A stretch of DNA of 64,000 nt from Caulobacter sp. Root1455 (GTDB lineage Bacteria; Pseudomonadota; Alphaproteobacteria; Caulobacterales; Caulobacteraceae): positions 434,001 through 498,000 of the forward strand of contig NZ_LMFQ01000001.1 of the NCBI RefSeq assembly GCF_001426905.1. The letters are read 5' to 3'. Of this stretch, positions 29,186 to 37,569 are shown piece after piece (the stretch's first letter is position 1; each line of letters starts with the position of its first letter). Made by a program: the position numbers and the translations under genes. The notes under the pieces are model-generated. The model worked only from the letters and a program-made list of their open reading frames with translations. It did no database searches and was not told where the DNA came from.

Positions 29186-29878
29186 TTACGCCGCGTCCAG
29201 ATCCAGCGAATACCCCGCCGACCTCACCGTGCGGATCGGATCCCCGTCCACGTCCCCGTTCAGCGCCTTGCGCAGCCGCCCGATGTGCACGTCGACCGTC
29301 CGCGCCTCGACATAGACGTCCGAGCCCCAGACCGCGTCCAGCAGCTGTTCGCGGCTGAACACCCGGCCCGGGTGCTGCATCAGGTAGTCCAGCAGGCGGA
29401 ACTCGGTCGGGCCCAGGTGGACTTCCTTGCCCTGGCGCTTCACGCGGTGGGCGACGCGGTCGATGACGATGTCGCCGACCGTGATGCGGTCGTCGGCCAG
29501 GCCCGGGCGGATGCGGCGCAGCACGGCGCGGACGCGGGCGGTCAGCTCGATCATCGAGAACGGCTTGACCACATAGTCGTCGGCCCCGGTGTCGAGGCCG
29601 CGGATCCGGTCGCTCTCCTCGCCGCGCGCCGTCAGCATGATGATCGGCACGTTACGGGTTTCGGAGCGGCCGCGCAGGCGGCGGCAGACCTCGATGCCCG
29701 AGACCTTGGGCAGCATCCAGTCGAGGATCACCAGGTCGGGCGCGCGCTCGGAGGCCATGGTCAGGGCTTCCTCGCCGTCGCCGGCCACGCCGACGACATA
29801 GCCTTCCTTGTCGAGATTGTAGTGCAGCAGCGTGGCCAGGGCGTCTTCGTCTTCGACCACCAGAACGTACGGAGTCAC
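29186..29878 (-). CDS. phoB: Phosphate regulon response regulator
   Basis: A 230-residue OmpR-class regulator that binds Pho boxes after phosphorylation by PhoR. The receiver domain shows VVEDEDALATLLHYNL and the phospho-acceptor Asp in DLVILDWMLPKVSG near residue 54, then Thr and Lys switch residues (IMLTARGE, DDYVVKPFS). The winged-helix domain has LGPTEFRLLDYLMQHPGRVFSREQLLDAVWG and TVDVHIGRLRKAL. The start codon is GTG at 29878, with AGAGGG upstream. It is the last gene of the leftward pst operon. Confidence 0.97.
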   Translation of the reverse strand: MTPYVLVVEDEDALATLLHYNLDKEGYVVGVAGDGEEALTMASERAPDLVILDWMLPKVSGIEVCRRLRGRSETRNVPIIMLTARGEESDRIRGLDTGADDYVVKPFSMIELTARVRAVLRRIRPGLADDRITVGDIVIDRVAHRVKRQGKEVHLGPTEFRLLDYLMQHPGRVFSREQLLDAVWGSDVYVEARTVDVHIGRLRKALNGDVDGDPIRTVRSAGYSLDLDAA

Positions 29879-29896
29879 TTGCGCCGGCCCTCTTGC

Positions 29897-30589
29897 TTAG
29901 TTCGACAGGGTGTCGAGCTTGGGCCGCTGGGAGATGATCTCCTCGCCGGTCAGCTCGAAATGGATGATCTCGGCGATGTTGGTGGCGTGGTCGCCGATCC
30001 GCTCGAGGTTCTTGGCGACGAACAGCAGATGGGCGCACGGATTGATCGTCCGGGGATCGCCCATCATGTAGGTCAGCAGTTCGCGGAAGATGGCGTTGTA
30101 GTGCTCGTCCACCTCCTCGTCGCGGCCCCACACGCCGATGGCGCGCTGCAGGTCCGAGGCGGTGTAGGCGTCCAGCACGTCCTTCAGCCGGCCCTGGACC
30201 AGGCGGCCCATGCGTTCGATCGAGCGGGTCAGGGCGCTCATCGGATCGGCCTCGGTCAGGATCAGGGCCCGCTTGCCGATGTTCTTGGCCATGTCGCCGC
30301 AGCGTTCCAGGCTCATCGAGATCTTCAGGGCGGCCACGGCGTGGCGCAGATCCACGGCCATCGGCTGGCGCAGGGCGATCAGGCGGAACGCCTTGCGCTC
30401 GATCTCGGCCTGCAGGGTGTCGAGCCGCTCGTCGCGGGCCACGACCTGCTGGGCCAGGGGCGCGTCGCGGCGGGCGATGCAGTCGATGGCGTCGGCGACC
30501 TGGGCCTCGGCCAGGCCGCCCATGCGGGTGACCTCGGCCGTGAGGTGGTTCAGCTCTTCGCCGTAGGACTTGACGGTGTGTTCGGTCAT
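29897..30589 (-). CDS. phoU: Phosphate signalling protein PhoU
   Basis: A 230-residue protein with two similar three-helix bundles, each with the acidic metal-binding motif: RCGDMAKNIGKRAL near residue 96 and RIGDHATNIAEIIHF near residue 200. PhoU links Pst transport to PhoR and shuts down the Pho response when phosphate is ample. It lies 18 bp from phoB and 19 bp from pstB on the same strand. Confidence 0.97.
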   Translation of the reverse strand: MTEHTVKSYGEELNHLTAEVTRMGGLAEAQVADAIDCIARRDAPLAQQVVARDERLDTLQAEIERKAFRLIALRQPMAVDLRHAVAALKISMSLERCGDMAKNIGKRALILTEADPMSALTRSIERMGRLVQGRLKDVLDAYTASDLQRAIGVWGRDEEVDEHYNAIFRELLTYMMGDPRTINPCAHLLFVAKNLERIGDHATNIAEIIHFELTGEEIISQRPKLDTLSN

Positions 30590-30608
30590 CTCTTGTGCGT
30601 CCTGCCGG

Positions 30609-31520
30609 TCAGCCGAAGCGGCCGGTGATGTAATCTTGCGTGCGGGTGTCGCGAGGATTGGTGAACATCTCCTCGGTAGGACCGCTCTCGACCAGCTTGC
30701 CCAGGTGGAAGAAGGCGGTCTTCTGCGAAACCCGGGCGGCCTGGGCCATCGAGTGGGTGACGATGACGATGCAGTACTGGTTGCGCAGCTCGTCGATCAG
30801 CTCCTCGATCTTGGCGGTGGCGATCGGGTCGAGGGCCGAGCAGGGCTCGTCCATCAGGATCACCTCGGGGCTGACGGCGATGGCGCGGGCGATGACCAGG
30901 CGCTGCTGCTGACCGCCCGACAGGCCGGTGCCGGCCTGGTGCAGACGGTCGGCGACCTCGTTCCACAGGCCGGCCTTCTTCAGGCTGGCCTCGACGATGG
31001 CCTCGAGCTCGGCCTTGCCGGTCGCCAGGCCGTGGATCTTGGGGCCGTAGGCGACGTTCTCGAAGATCGTCTTGGGGAAGGGGTTGGGCTTCTGGAACAC
31101 CATGCCGACCCGCGAGCGCAGCACCACCGGGTCGACGCTCTTGGCGTTGACGTCGGCGCCGTCGATCTCGATCGAGCCGGTGACCTTGGCCGAGGGGATG
31201 GTGTCGTTCATCCGGTTGATGCAGCGCAGGAAGGTCGACTTGCCGCAGCCCGACGGGCCGATGAAGGCGGTGACCGACTTGGCCGGCACGTCCAGGCTGA
31301 CGTCGAACAGCGCCTGTTTCTCGCCGTAGAAGACGTTGACGTCGCGGGCCCGGATCTTGAACTCGCTGGTGGTCACGTGGCCGTGGCCGGCGGGGATGGC
31401 CGACGCCAGGGTCGGAGCCCCGCTCTGGCGTTGGGAGGCGGCGATCGTGTCGTCGCGGTTTTCGGTCGGCATGGCGTGTCCCAGCGAAAGCGGAGAAGCG
31501 AGGGGATTGAGGACGGTCAT
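30609..31520 (-). CDS. pstB: Phosphate ABC transporter ATPase
   Basis: A 303-residue ATPase of the high-affinity phosphate importer. It has Walker [22 protein letters not shown], the signature [16 protein letters not shown], Walker [14 protein letters not shown] and the H-loop [13 protein letters not shown]. The first 50 residues are an extension not usual in PstB; an internal ATG at 31472 (MPTENRDD) is an alternative start. It is four bases downstream of pstA. Confidence 0.97.
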   Translation of the reverse strand: MTVLNPLASPLSLGHAMPTENRDDTIAASQRQSGAPTLASAIPAGHGHVTTSEFKIRARDVNVFYGEKQALFDVSLDVPAKSVTAFIGPSGCGKSTFLRCINRMNDTIPSAKVTGSIEIDGADVNAKSVDPVVLRSRVGMVFQKPNPFPKTIFENVAYGPKIHGLATGKAELEAIVEASLKKAGLWNEVADRLHQAGTGLSGGQQQRLVIARAIAVSPEVILMDEPCSALDPIATAKIEELIDELRNQYCIVIVTHSMAQAARVSQKTAFFHLGKLVESGPTEEMFTNPRDTRTQDYITGRFG

Positions 31521-31524
31521 TGGT

Positions 31525-32826
31525 CTACCACCGGCGTTCGAAGCGGCGGCGCAGGATCACGGCGGCGGCGTTCATGACGATCATGAAGACCAGCAGCACG
31601 ATGATGGCCGCGGCGGTGCGTTCGTGGAAGGCGCGCTCCGAGGCGTTCTCCCAGATGAACACCTGGACCGGCAGCACGGTGGCCGAGCTGGTGAAGGTCT
31701 CCGGCGCGCCGGGCACGAAGGCGACCATGCCGATCATCAGCAGCGGCGCGGTCTCGCCCAGGGCGTGGGCCAGCGACAGGATGGCGCCGGTCATCACGCC
31801 GGGCATGGCCAGCGGCAGCACGTGGTGGAACACCGTCTGGGCCTTGGAGGCGCCGACGCCCAGGGCGGCTTCGCGGATCGAGGGCGGCACCGCCTTCAGC
31901 GAGCTGCGGGTGGCGATGATCACGGTCGGCAGGGCCATCAGGGCCAGCACCAGCCCGCCGACCAGCGGCGAACCGCGCGGCACGTGCAGCCAGTTGATGA
32001 ACAGGGCCAGGCCCAGCAGGCCGTAGACGATCGACGGCACGGCGGCCAGGTTGTTGATGTTGACCTCGATGACGTCGGTCCAGCGGTTCTTCGGGGCGAA
32101 CTCCTCCAGATAGACCGCGGCCATCACGCCCACCGGAATGGCGATCATGGCGGTGATGATCAGCATCATGGCCGACCCGATCACCGCGCCCCAGACGCCG
32201 GCCTGTTCGGGTTCGGTGGAGTCGGAGTTGGTGAAGAACTTGGTGTTGAAGCCGGCCTTGACCGTGCCTTCCTTCTTCAGGCGGTCCAGCCAGTCCAGCT
32301 GCTGGTTGTCGAGCTTGCGGTCTTCCTCGGCGGTCGCCCGCTGGATCTCGCCCTTGTAGTAGAGGTCGGCGTCGGCCTTGACCGAGCCGGTGACGTCGAC
32401 GGTCTTGCCGATCAGCGACCGGTCCTTCTTGATCATCTGCAGCAGCTGGTTGCCGAAGTCGCGCGAGACCAGATCCTGGACCTTGCTCGACACCGTGCCC
32501 AGGTCGTCGTCCTGGACGCCCAGCTTCTTCATCATCGCCTCGGCGACGATGTAGTCGTAATTGACCCCTTCCAGCGCGTTGGTGTCGATGCGCTCGGGGT
32601 TCAGATAGACCGGCACCGTCAGGGTGTGGGTCTCGAAGGTCGAATAGCCCTGGGCGACGATGCGGCCGACCAGCACCACCAGGAAGATCATGGCGACGAT
32701 GATCGCCGCCATGCCCTGGGCGCGGAACAGCTTCTCGGAGCGGTGGCGCTTCCTGAGCAGGGCCTCGCGGGCCGACAGGGTCGGGCGGGCGGCCGGCGCG
32801 CCGGGTTTTAGGGCGGCGTCAGTCAT
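31525..32826 (-). CDS. pstA: Phosphate ABC transporter permease subunit
   Basis: A 433-residue inner membrane protein, longer than the roughly 300-residue E. coli PstA. An N-terminal membrane helix ([19 protein letters not shown]) is followed by a long periplasmic insert of about 150 residues ([18 protein letters not shown] onward), then the six-helix permease core. The core contains [41 protein letters not shown] and the EAA-type loop [25 protein letters not shown]. This extended type is usual in alphaproteobacteria. The start overlaps pstC by eight bases. Confidence 0.96.
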   Translation of the reverse strand: MTDAALKPGAPAARPTLSAREALLRKRHRSEKLFRAQGMAAIIVAMIFLVVLVGRIVAQGYSTFETHTLTVPVYLNPERIDTNALEGVNYDYIVAEAMMKKLGVQDDDLGTVSSKVQDLVSRDFGNQLLQMIKKDRSLIGKTVDVTGSVKADADLYYKGEIQRATAEEDRKLDNQQLDWLDRLKKEGTVKAGFNTKFFTNSDSTEPEQAGVWGAVIGSAMMLIITAMIAIPVGVMAAVYLEEFAPKNRWTDVIEVNINNLAAVPSIVYGLLGLALFINWLHVPRGSPLVGGLVLALMALPTVIIATRSSLKAVPPSIREAALGVGASKAQTVFHHVLPLAMPGVMTGAILSLAHALGETAPLLMIGMVAFVPGAPETFTSSATVLPVQVFIWENASERAFHERTAAAIIVLLVFMIVMNAAAVILRRRFERRW

Positions 32827-34261
32827 ATTGTTCCCGGTACTTCTGGACGATGCGCAGGGCGATGATGTTGAGGCCCAGGGTGACCACGAACAGGGTCAGG
32901 CCCAGGCCGAAGGCCGACAGGGTCTTGGGGCTGTCGAATTCCTGGTCGCCGGTCAGCAGGGTGACGATCTGGACGGTCACCGTGGTGACGGTGTCCAGCG
33001 GGTTGGCGGTCAGCTTGGCCTGCAGGCCGGCGGCCATGGTGACGATCATGGTCTCGCCCACCGCGCGGGACACGGCCAGCAGCATGGCGGCCATGATCCC
33101 CGGCAGGGCGGCGGGCAGGACCACCTTCTTGACGGTCTCGGACTTGGTCGCGCCCATGGCGTAGCTGCCGTCGCGCAGGCTCTGGGGCACGGCGTTGATG
33201 ATGTCGTCCGACAGCGAGGAGACGAACGGGATCAGCATGATCCCCATCACCACCCCGGCCACCAGGGCCATCTGGTTCTGGACCTGCATCAGGTACTGGC
33301 CGATCCCGTCCAGCGGCCCGCCGACCAGCTGCTCGCCGACGCCGTTGAAGAAGGCTCTAAACAAGGGCCCCACGGTCAGGGCGGCGAAGAAGCCGTAGAC
33401 CACGGTCGGCACGCCGGCCAGGATCTCGAGCAGCGGCTTGATCGTCGAGCGCAGGCCGCGACCGGCGTATTCCGACAGGTAGATCGCCGAGTAGAGGCCG
33501 ATCGGGGCGGCCACCAGCATGGCGATCATCATCACCAGGAAGGTGCCGGCGAACAGCGGCACCGCGCCGAATGCGCCCGCCGAGGCCACCTGGTCGGCGC
33601 GCATGGCGATCTGCGGCGCCCATTCGGTGCCGAACAGGAAACCGAGGATCGGCACGGTCTCGAAGAAGCGCCAGCTTTCGTAGATCAGCGACATGACGAT
33701 GCCGAGCGTGGTCAGCACGGCGGCGACCGAGCAGGCGATCAGCACGCCGGCGATCCAGCCCTCGACCCGGTTGCGGGCCCGGAATTCGGTGTTGATGCGC
33801 GGGGTGGCCAGCATGAAGCCGGCCAGGGCCAGCAGGCCGGCCAGGCCCAGGACCGAATAGCTGACGATGCCGTCGATGCGCTTGGCCTCGACGACCTTGG
33901 CGTCGAACGCGGTCTTCAGGGCGCCGTCATAGGCCACCTCGCTGGCGGCCTGGCCGGTGGCGACGGCGTTGACGTCGCTGAAGAACACGTCCTGGCGATC
34001 CGCCGTCAGGGCCTGCACCACGGCCGGGCGCTGGGCCTGCAGCATGGCGTCCTCGACCCGGCCGCCGAACATGGCGCCCAGTAGCAGCAGCAGCGCCGCC
34101 GGGGCGCCGGCCCACAGGGCCGCGTACAGACCGTAATAGTTCGGCAGCGAGTGGAGCTTGGCCGCGGAGCCGCCGGAGGCCTTCAGCGCGCGGCCTCGGC
34201 CGGCCATGAAAGCCGCGCCGGAGAACAGGGCGAGAAACAGGAGCGAGAGCCAGGTCAGCAT
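32819..34261 (-). CDS. pstC: Phosphate ABC transporter permease subunit
   Basis: A 480-residue inner membrane protein, also longer than the E. coli form because of extra N-terminal membrane helices and a periplasmic segment (residues 85-125). The permease core includes GLYSAIYLSEYAGRGLRSTIKPLLEILAGVPTVVYGFFAALTV and the cytoplasmic loop MGATKSETVKKVVLPAALPGIM. It is the first gene of the pstC-pstA-pstB-phoU-phoB operon, read from the Pho box 95 bp upstream. No pstS gene lies in the window, so the phosphate-binding protein must be encoded elsewhere. Confidence 0.96.
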   Translation of the reverse strand: MLTWLSLLFLALFSGAAFMAGRGRALKASGGSAAKLHSLPNYYGLYAALWAGAPAALLLLLGAMFGGRVEDAMLQAQRPAVVQALTADRQDVFFSDVNAVATGQAASEVAYDGALKTAFDAKVVEAKRIDGIVSYSVLGLAGLLALAGFMLATPRINTEFRARNRVEGWIAGVLIACSVAAVLTTLGIVMSLIYESWRFFETVPILGFLFGTEWAPQIAMRADQVASAGAFGAVPLFAGTFLVMMIAMLVAAPIGLYSAIYLSEYAGRGLRSTIKPLLEILAGVPTVVYGFFAALTVGPLFRAFFNGVGEQLVGGPLDGIGQYLMQVQNQMALVAGVVMGIMLIPFVSSLSDDIINAVPQSLRDGSYAMGATKSETVKKVVLPAALPGIMAAMLLAVSRAVGETMIVTMAAGLQAKLTANPLDTVTTVTVQIVTLLTGDQEFDSPKTLSAFGLGLTLFVVTLGLNIIALRIVQKYREQYD

Positions 34262-34355
34262 GCGTGCGGCGGGGTCTTGCGCGAAGGGATGCGATGACGG
34301 CGCACAGCGCGCCGTACCGCCCAGCCGATCTATGCCGGGCGGGCGCCGACCTTAT

Positions 34356-34384
34356 GCGACGTTTTGACGACAGTTTTGCGACAG
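34356..34384 (-). promoter_or_regulatory. Pho box with three direct half-sites
   Basis: Read on the minus strand, three 7-bp repeats occur at 11-bp steps: CTGTCGC (34384-34378), CTGTCGT (34373-34367) and ACGTCGC (34362-34356), separated by AAAA and CAAA. This is the PhoB-binding pattern (CTGTCAT-like direct repeats with 4-bp A/T spacers). It lies about 95 bp before the pstC start codon and about 165 bp before the divergent amidohydrolase start. The rest of 34385-34547 shows nothing I can name. Confidence 0.85.
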
Positions 34385-34547
34385 CGTCGGAAGGGGGCGG
34401 GGCGGCCTTCGGAATCTGGCTTCCGCATGGAAGTCTTCGTCACCCTCAACTTGGCCGCTCAAGGCCGCCTTGCGAACTGCAAGGTAGGAATTTGTGCAAC
34501 GCTATGAGGCCGAGCTCTGTTCTGAAAAGGCATTTGAGGGGCTGGCG

Positions 34548-36002
34548 ATGTTTAAGTGCAATGCCGTTGAAGACGAGCGCGCGTCCTGTCTCTGCCACAC
34601 ATCAGCCTTCGCGAGGTTCAACCAGCAACTGGACGCGCGGTTCTCACGTCGGGCTTTCCTGGCCGGCGTCACCGCGACAGCCGGAGCACTGTCGTTTGGG
34701 CAGGCCCGCGCCGCCGTTCCCGAGGCGCCCAAGGCGCCGATCGCCTTCACCAACATTCGCCTGTTCGATGGCAAATCTGAAACGACCCGCACGGGACAAC
34801 GGGTGATCGTCGAGGGCGGGAAGATCGCGGCGGTGGAGCCGGACAACGCGCCGCCGCCGACCGGCGCGCGGGTGATCGACGGCGGCGGACGCACCCTGAT
34901 GCCCGGCCTGATCGACGCCCACTATCACATCATCATGGCCACCGTGCCGATCACCGCCCTGCTGACGGCGGATGTCGGCTATCTGAACCTGTTGGCGGCC
35001 GGCGAGGCCGAGCGGACCTTGATGCGGGGCTTCACCAGCATCCGCGACATGGCCGGGCCCAGCTTCAGCCTCAAGCGGGCCATCGACGAGGGGACCGTGG
35101 CCGGACCACGCATCTGGCCGTCAGGGGCGATGATCTCGCAGACCTCCGGCCATGGCGACTATCGCTTTCCCTACGAGATTCCCGCCGCGCCGGGCGCGCC
35201 GCTCAGCCGGGGCGACGCGATCGGCGGCGGCGCGATCGCCGACGGCCCGAGCGAGTTGCTCAAGCGGACGCGGGAGCAACTGATGCTGGGAGCCAGCCAG
35301 ATCAAGCTGGCGGCGGGCGGCGGCGTCTCCTCCAACTATGACCCGATCGACGTGGCGCAATATACCGAGGCCGAGTTTCGGGCCGCCGTCGATGCGGCCG
35401 AGAACTGGGGCACCTATGTCGCCGTTCACGCCTACACGCCGCGCGCCATCCAGACGGCGATCCGGGGCGGCGTGCGCTGTATCGAGCACGGCCAGCTGAT
35501 GGACGAGGCGACGGCGAAGATCATGGCGGAGCAGGGCGTCTGGGCCAGCCTGCAGCCGTTCCTCGACGACGAGGACGTCACGCCGTTCCCGGCCAATTCG
35601 CCCAACCGCGCCAAGCAGATCCAGATGACCGCCGGCACCGACACCGCCTACGGCCTGGCCAAAAAGTACAAGCTCAAGACCGCCTGGGGCACCGACACCC
35701 TGTTCGACGCCAAGCTGGCGACCCGCCAGGGCGCGCAACTGGCCAAGATGATCCGCTGGTATACGCCGGGCGAGGTCCTTCACACCGCCACGGGCGTCAA
35801 CGCCCAACTGCTGGCGATGTCCGGGCCGCGCAACCCCTATCCGGCGGCGATCGGCGTGGTCGAGGCCGGGGCCTATGCGGACCTGCTGCTGGTCGAGGGT
35901 GACCCGACGCGAGACATCAACCTGGTGGCGGATGCGGCGAAGAATTTCCGGATCATCATGAAGGACGGTCGCCTCTACAAGGCTACGCTGTCCGCGACCT
36001 GA
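34548..36002 (+). CDS. Tat-exported amidohydrolase
   Basis: A 484-residue metal-dependent hydrolase. A twin-arginine signal FSRRAFLAGVTATAGALSFG (residues 33-52) lies behind an unusually long, cysteine-containing n-region. The TIM-barrel core follows with DAHYHIIM near residue 122 (HxH metal pair), a Lys-type region QIKLAAGGGVSSN near residue 263, and AVHAYTPRAI, CIEHGQL and TAWGTDTLFDAKL for the later His and Asp ligands. It resembles exported imidazolonepropionase/Xaa-Pro dipeptidase-like amidohydrolases; the substrate is unknown. GAGGGG precedes ATG 34548. Its 3' end overlaps the tail of phoR by 28 bp and it separates phoR from pstC. Confidence 0.85.
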   Translation: MFKCNAVEDERASCLCHTSAFARFNQQLDARFSRRAFLAGVTATAGALSFGQARAAVPEAPKAPIAFTNIRLFDGKSETTRTGQRVIVEGGKIAAVEPDNAPPPTGARVIDGGGRTLMPGLIDAHYHIIMATVPITALLTADVGYLNLLAAGEAERTLMRGFTSIRDMAGPSFSLKRAIDEGTVAGPRIWPSGAMISQTSGHGDYRFPYEIPAAPGAPLSRGDAIGGGAIADGPSELLKRTREQLMLGASQIKLAAGGGVSSNYDPIDVAQYTEAEFRAAVDAAENWGTYVAVHAYTPRAIQTAIRGGVRCIEHGQLMDEATAKIMAEQGVWASLQPFLDDEDVTPFPANSPNRAKQIQMTAGTDTAYGLAKKYKLKTAWGTDTLFDAKLATRQGAQLAKMIRWYTPGEVLHTATGVNAQLLAMSGPRNPYPAAIGVVEAGAYADLLLVEGDPTRDINLVADAAKNFRIIMKDGRLYKATLSAT

Positions 36003-37393
36003 CCCTGGCTCTCCGTCCCCTTCGCCATCGGGAAATACACCCCGAACGTCGCCCCCTCGCCCTGCACGCTCTCCACCGTCATGCCGCCCCGGTGGCGGTT
36101 CATGATGTGCTTGACGATGGCCAGGCCAAGGCCCGTGCCCGAACGCTCGCCGCTCTTCTGGCCCTCGACCCGATAGAATCGCTCGGTCAGGCGCGGCAGG
36201 TGCTCGCGGGCCAGGCCCGGGCCCCGGTCGCTGACCCAGAGCGACGCGTAGCGCTCCTCGACGGCGTGGTCGGGGGTCAGCAGCGACATGCGCGCCGCGG
36301 CGGGGTCGCGCGGCGCGGCGGCCATGTCGGCGGTCAGCCCCGAGAAGATCTCCACCCGCACGACGCCGTCGCGCGGCGTGTATTTGATGGCGTTGTCGAC
36401 CAGGTTCTGGATGACCTGGACGATCTGGTCGCGATCGCCCTCGACCACGGCCGCGCCGCGCGGCGGCAGGACGGGATCGAAGGTCACGGCCTTGTCCTTG
36501 GCCTGGGGCGTCAGGGCGTCCAGCACGTCGATCGTCGCCATCGCCAGGTCGACCTGGCCCAGCGGCGCGATGTGCTCGTTCAGCTCGATTCGCGACAGGC
36601 TCATCAGATCGTCGATCAGCCGCGCCATCCGCTCGGCCTGGGCCTGCATGATGCCCAGGAACTTGTCGCGCGCGCCGACGTCGTCCTTGGCGTGGCCGCG
36701 CAGGGTCTCGATGAAGCCCGACAGCGAGGCCAGGGGCGTGCGCAGCTCGTGGCTGGCGTTGGCCAGGAAGTCGGCGCGGGTGCGCTCGCTGCGGCGGGCG
36801 TCGGTCTCGTCGCTGAGGATCAGCAGGGCCAGGCGCGAACCGCGCTCGTCGACGCCCAGCGGCGCGCAGTGCGCCGCCCACTCGCGCCCCTGGGCCCCGC
36901 CGCCGACATAGTCGACCGAACGCCGCACGCCGCCGAACAGGCTTTCGTCCACCGCCTCCAGCACCTGAGGGCTGCGCAGGGCCGAGACCAGCAGCCCGCC
37001 GCGCGGCTGCAGCTTGAACAGGTCCCGCGCCGCGGCGTTGGCGAACACGAATCGCCGGCCGGTCAGGTCGTCGGCCTCCTCGGCGGCGATGACCATCAGC
37101 GGATCGGGCAGGGTTTCGAGAATCAGGCCGAAGGGCGGCGGCTGGTCGACCAGGGCCGGGGCGGGCGCCGGGGCGACCGAGTCGACGGACCGGGTCAACA
37201 CCCGGCGGGCCAGGACATAGCCGGTCACGCCGCTGATCAGGGCCAGGGGAACCGCCGCCGTGGTGTTGGCCCCGCCCGCCGCCGCCAGCGCCAGAAGGGC
37301 CGCGGGTCCGGCCAGCACGGCCCCCCAGACGCCCAGCGGCGTGCTGATGGACCCATCGGAACGGGCTGACGAGGACGGCGAGGCCATCGGCAT
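35975..37393 (-). CDS. phoR: Phosphate regulon sensor histidine kinase
   Basis: A 472-residue membrane kinase that phosphorylates PhoB when phosphate is short. Two N-terminal membrane helices (GVWGAVLAGPAALLALAAAG and TTAAVPLALISGVTGYVLA) are followed by a PAS-like region (residues 85-190), the H-box FLANASHELRTPLASLSGFIETL, the N-box VIQNLVDNAIKYTP, and G-boxes DRGPGLA and GTGLGLAIVKHIMNRHRGG. No large periplasmic domain is present, as in PhoR proteins that sense through Pst/PhoU. I chose ATG at 37393; the frame stays open upstream. It is separated from pstC by the oppositely oriented amidohydrolase. Confidence 0.93.
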   Translation of the reverse strand: MPMASPSSSARSDGSISTPLGVWGAVLAGPAALLALAAAGGANTTAAVPLALISGVTGYVLARRVLTRSVDSVAPAPAPALVDQPPPFGLILETLPDPLMVIAAEEADDLTGRRFVFANAAARDLFKLQPRGGLLVSALRSPQVLEAVDESLFGGVRRSVDYVGGGAQGREWAAHCAPLGVDERGSRLALLILSDETDARRSERTRADFLANASHELRTPLASLSGFIETLRGHAKDDVGARDKFLGIMQAQAERMARLIDDLMSLSRIELNEHIAPLGQVDLAMATIDVLDALTPQAKDKAVTFDPVLPPRGAAVVEGDRDQIVQVIQNLVDNAIKYTPRDGVVRVEIFSGLTADMAAAPRDPAAARMSLLTPDHAVEERYASLWVSDRGPGLAREHLPRLTERFYRVEGQKSGERSGTGLGLAIVKHIMNRHRGGMTVESVQGEGATFGVYFPMAKGTESQGQVADSVAL

Positions 37394-37569
37394 GCGGCAG
37401 TCTCGATTTTTCACGAAGGGAGGATTCGGTGAACCAGATATGGCGCCCCGGGAACGCTTGCGATAGACCGTCAAACGCCTAGAAGCACGACAGCGGCGGA
37501 AAGCACCGCAATTTCGCCGCAACGTGCCGCAATCTGGGGTCTGGGTTTATCTCCGAGGTGTCGTTCGTA

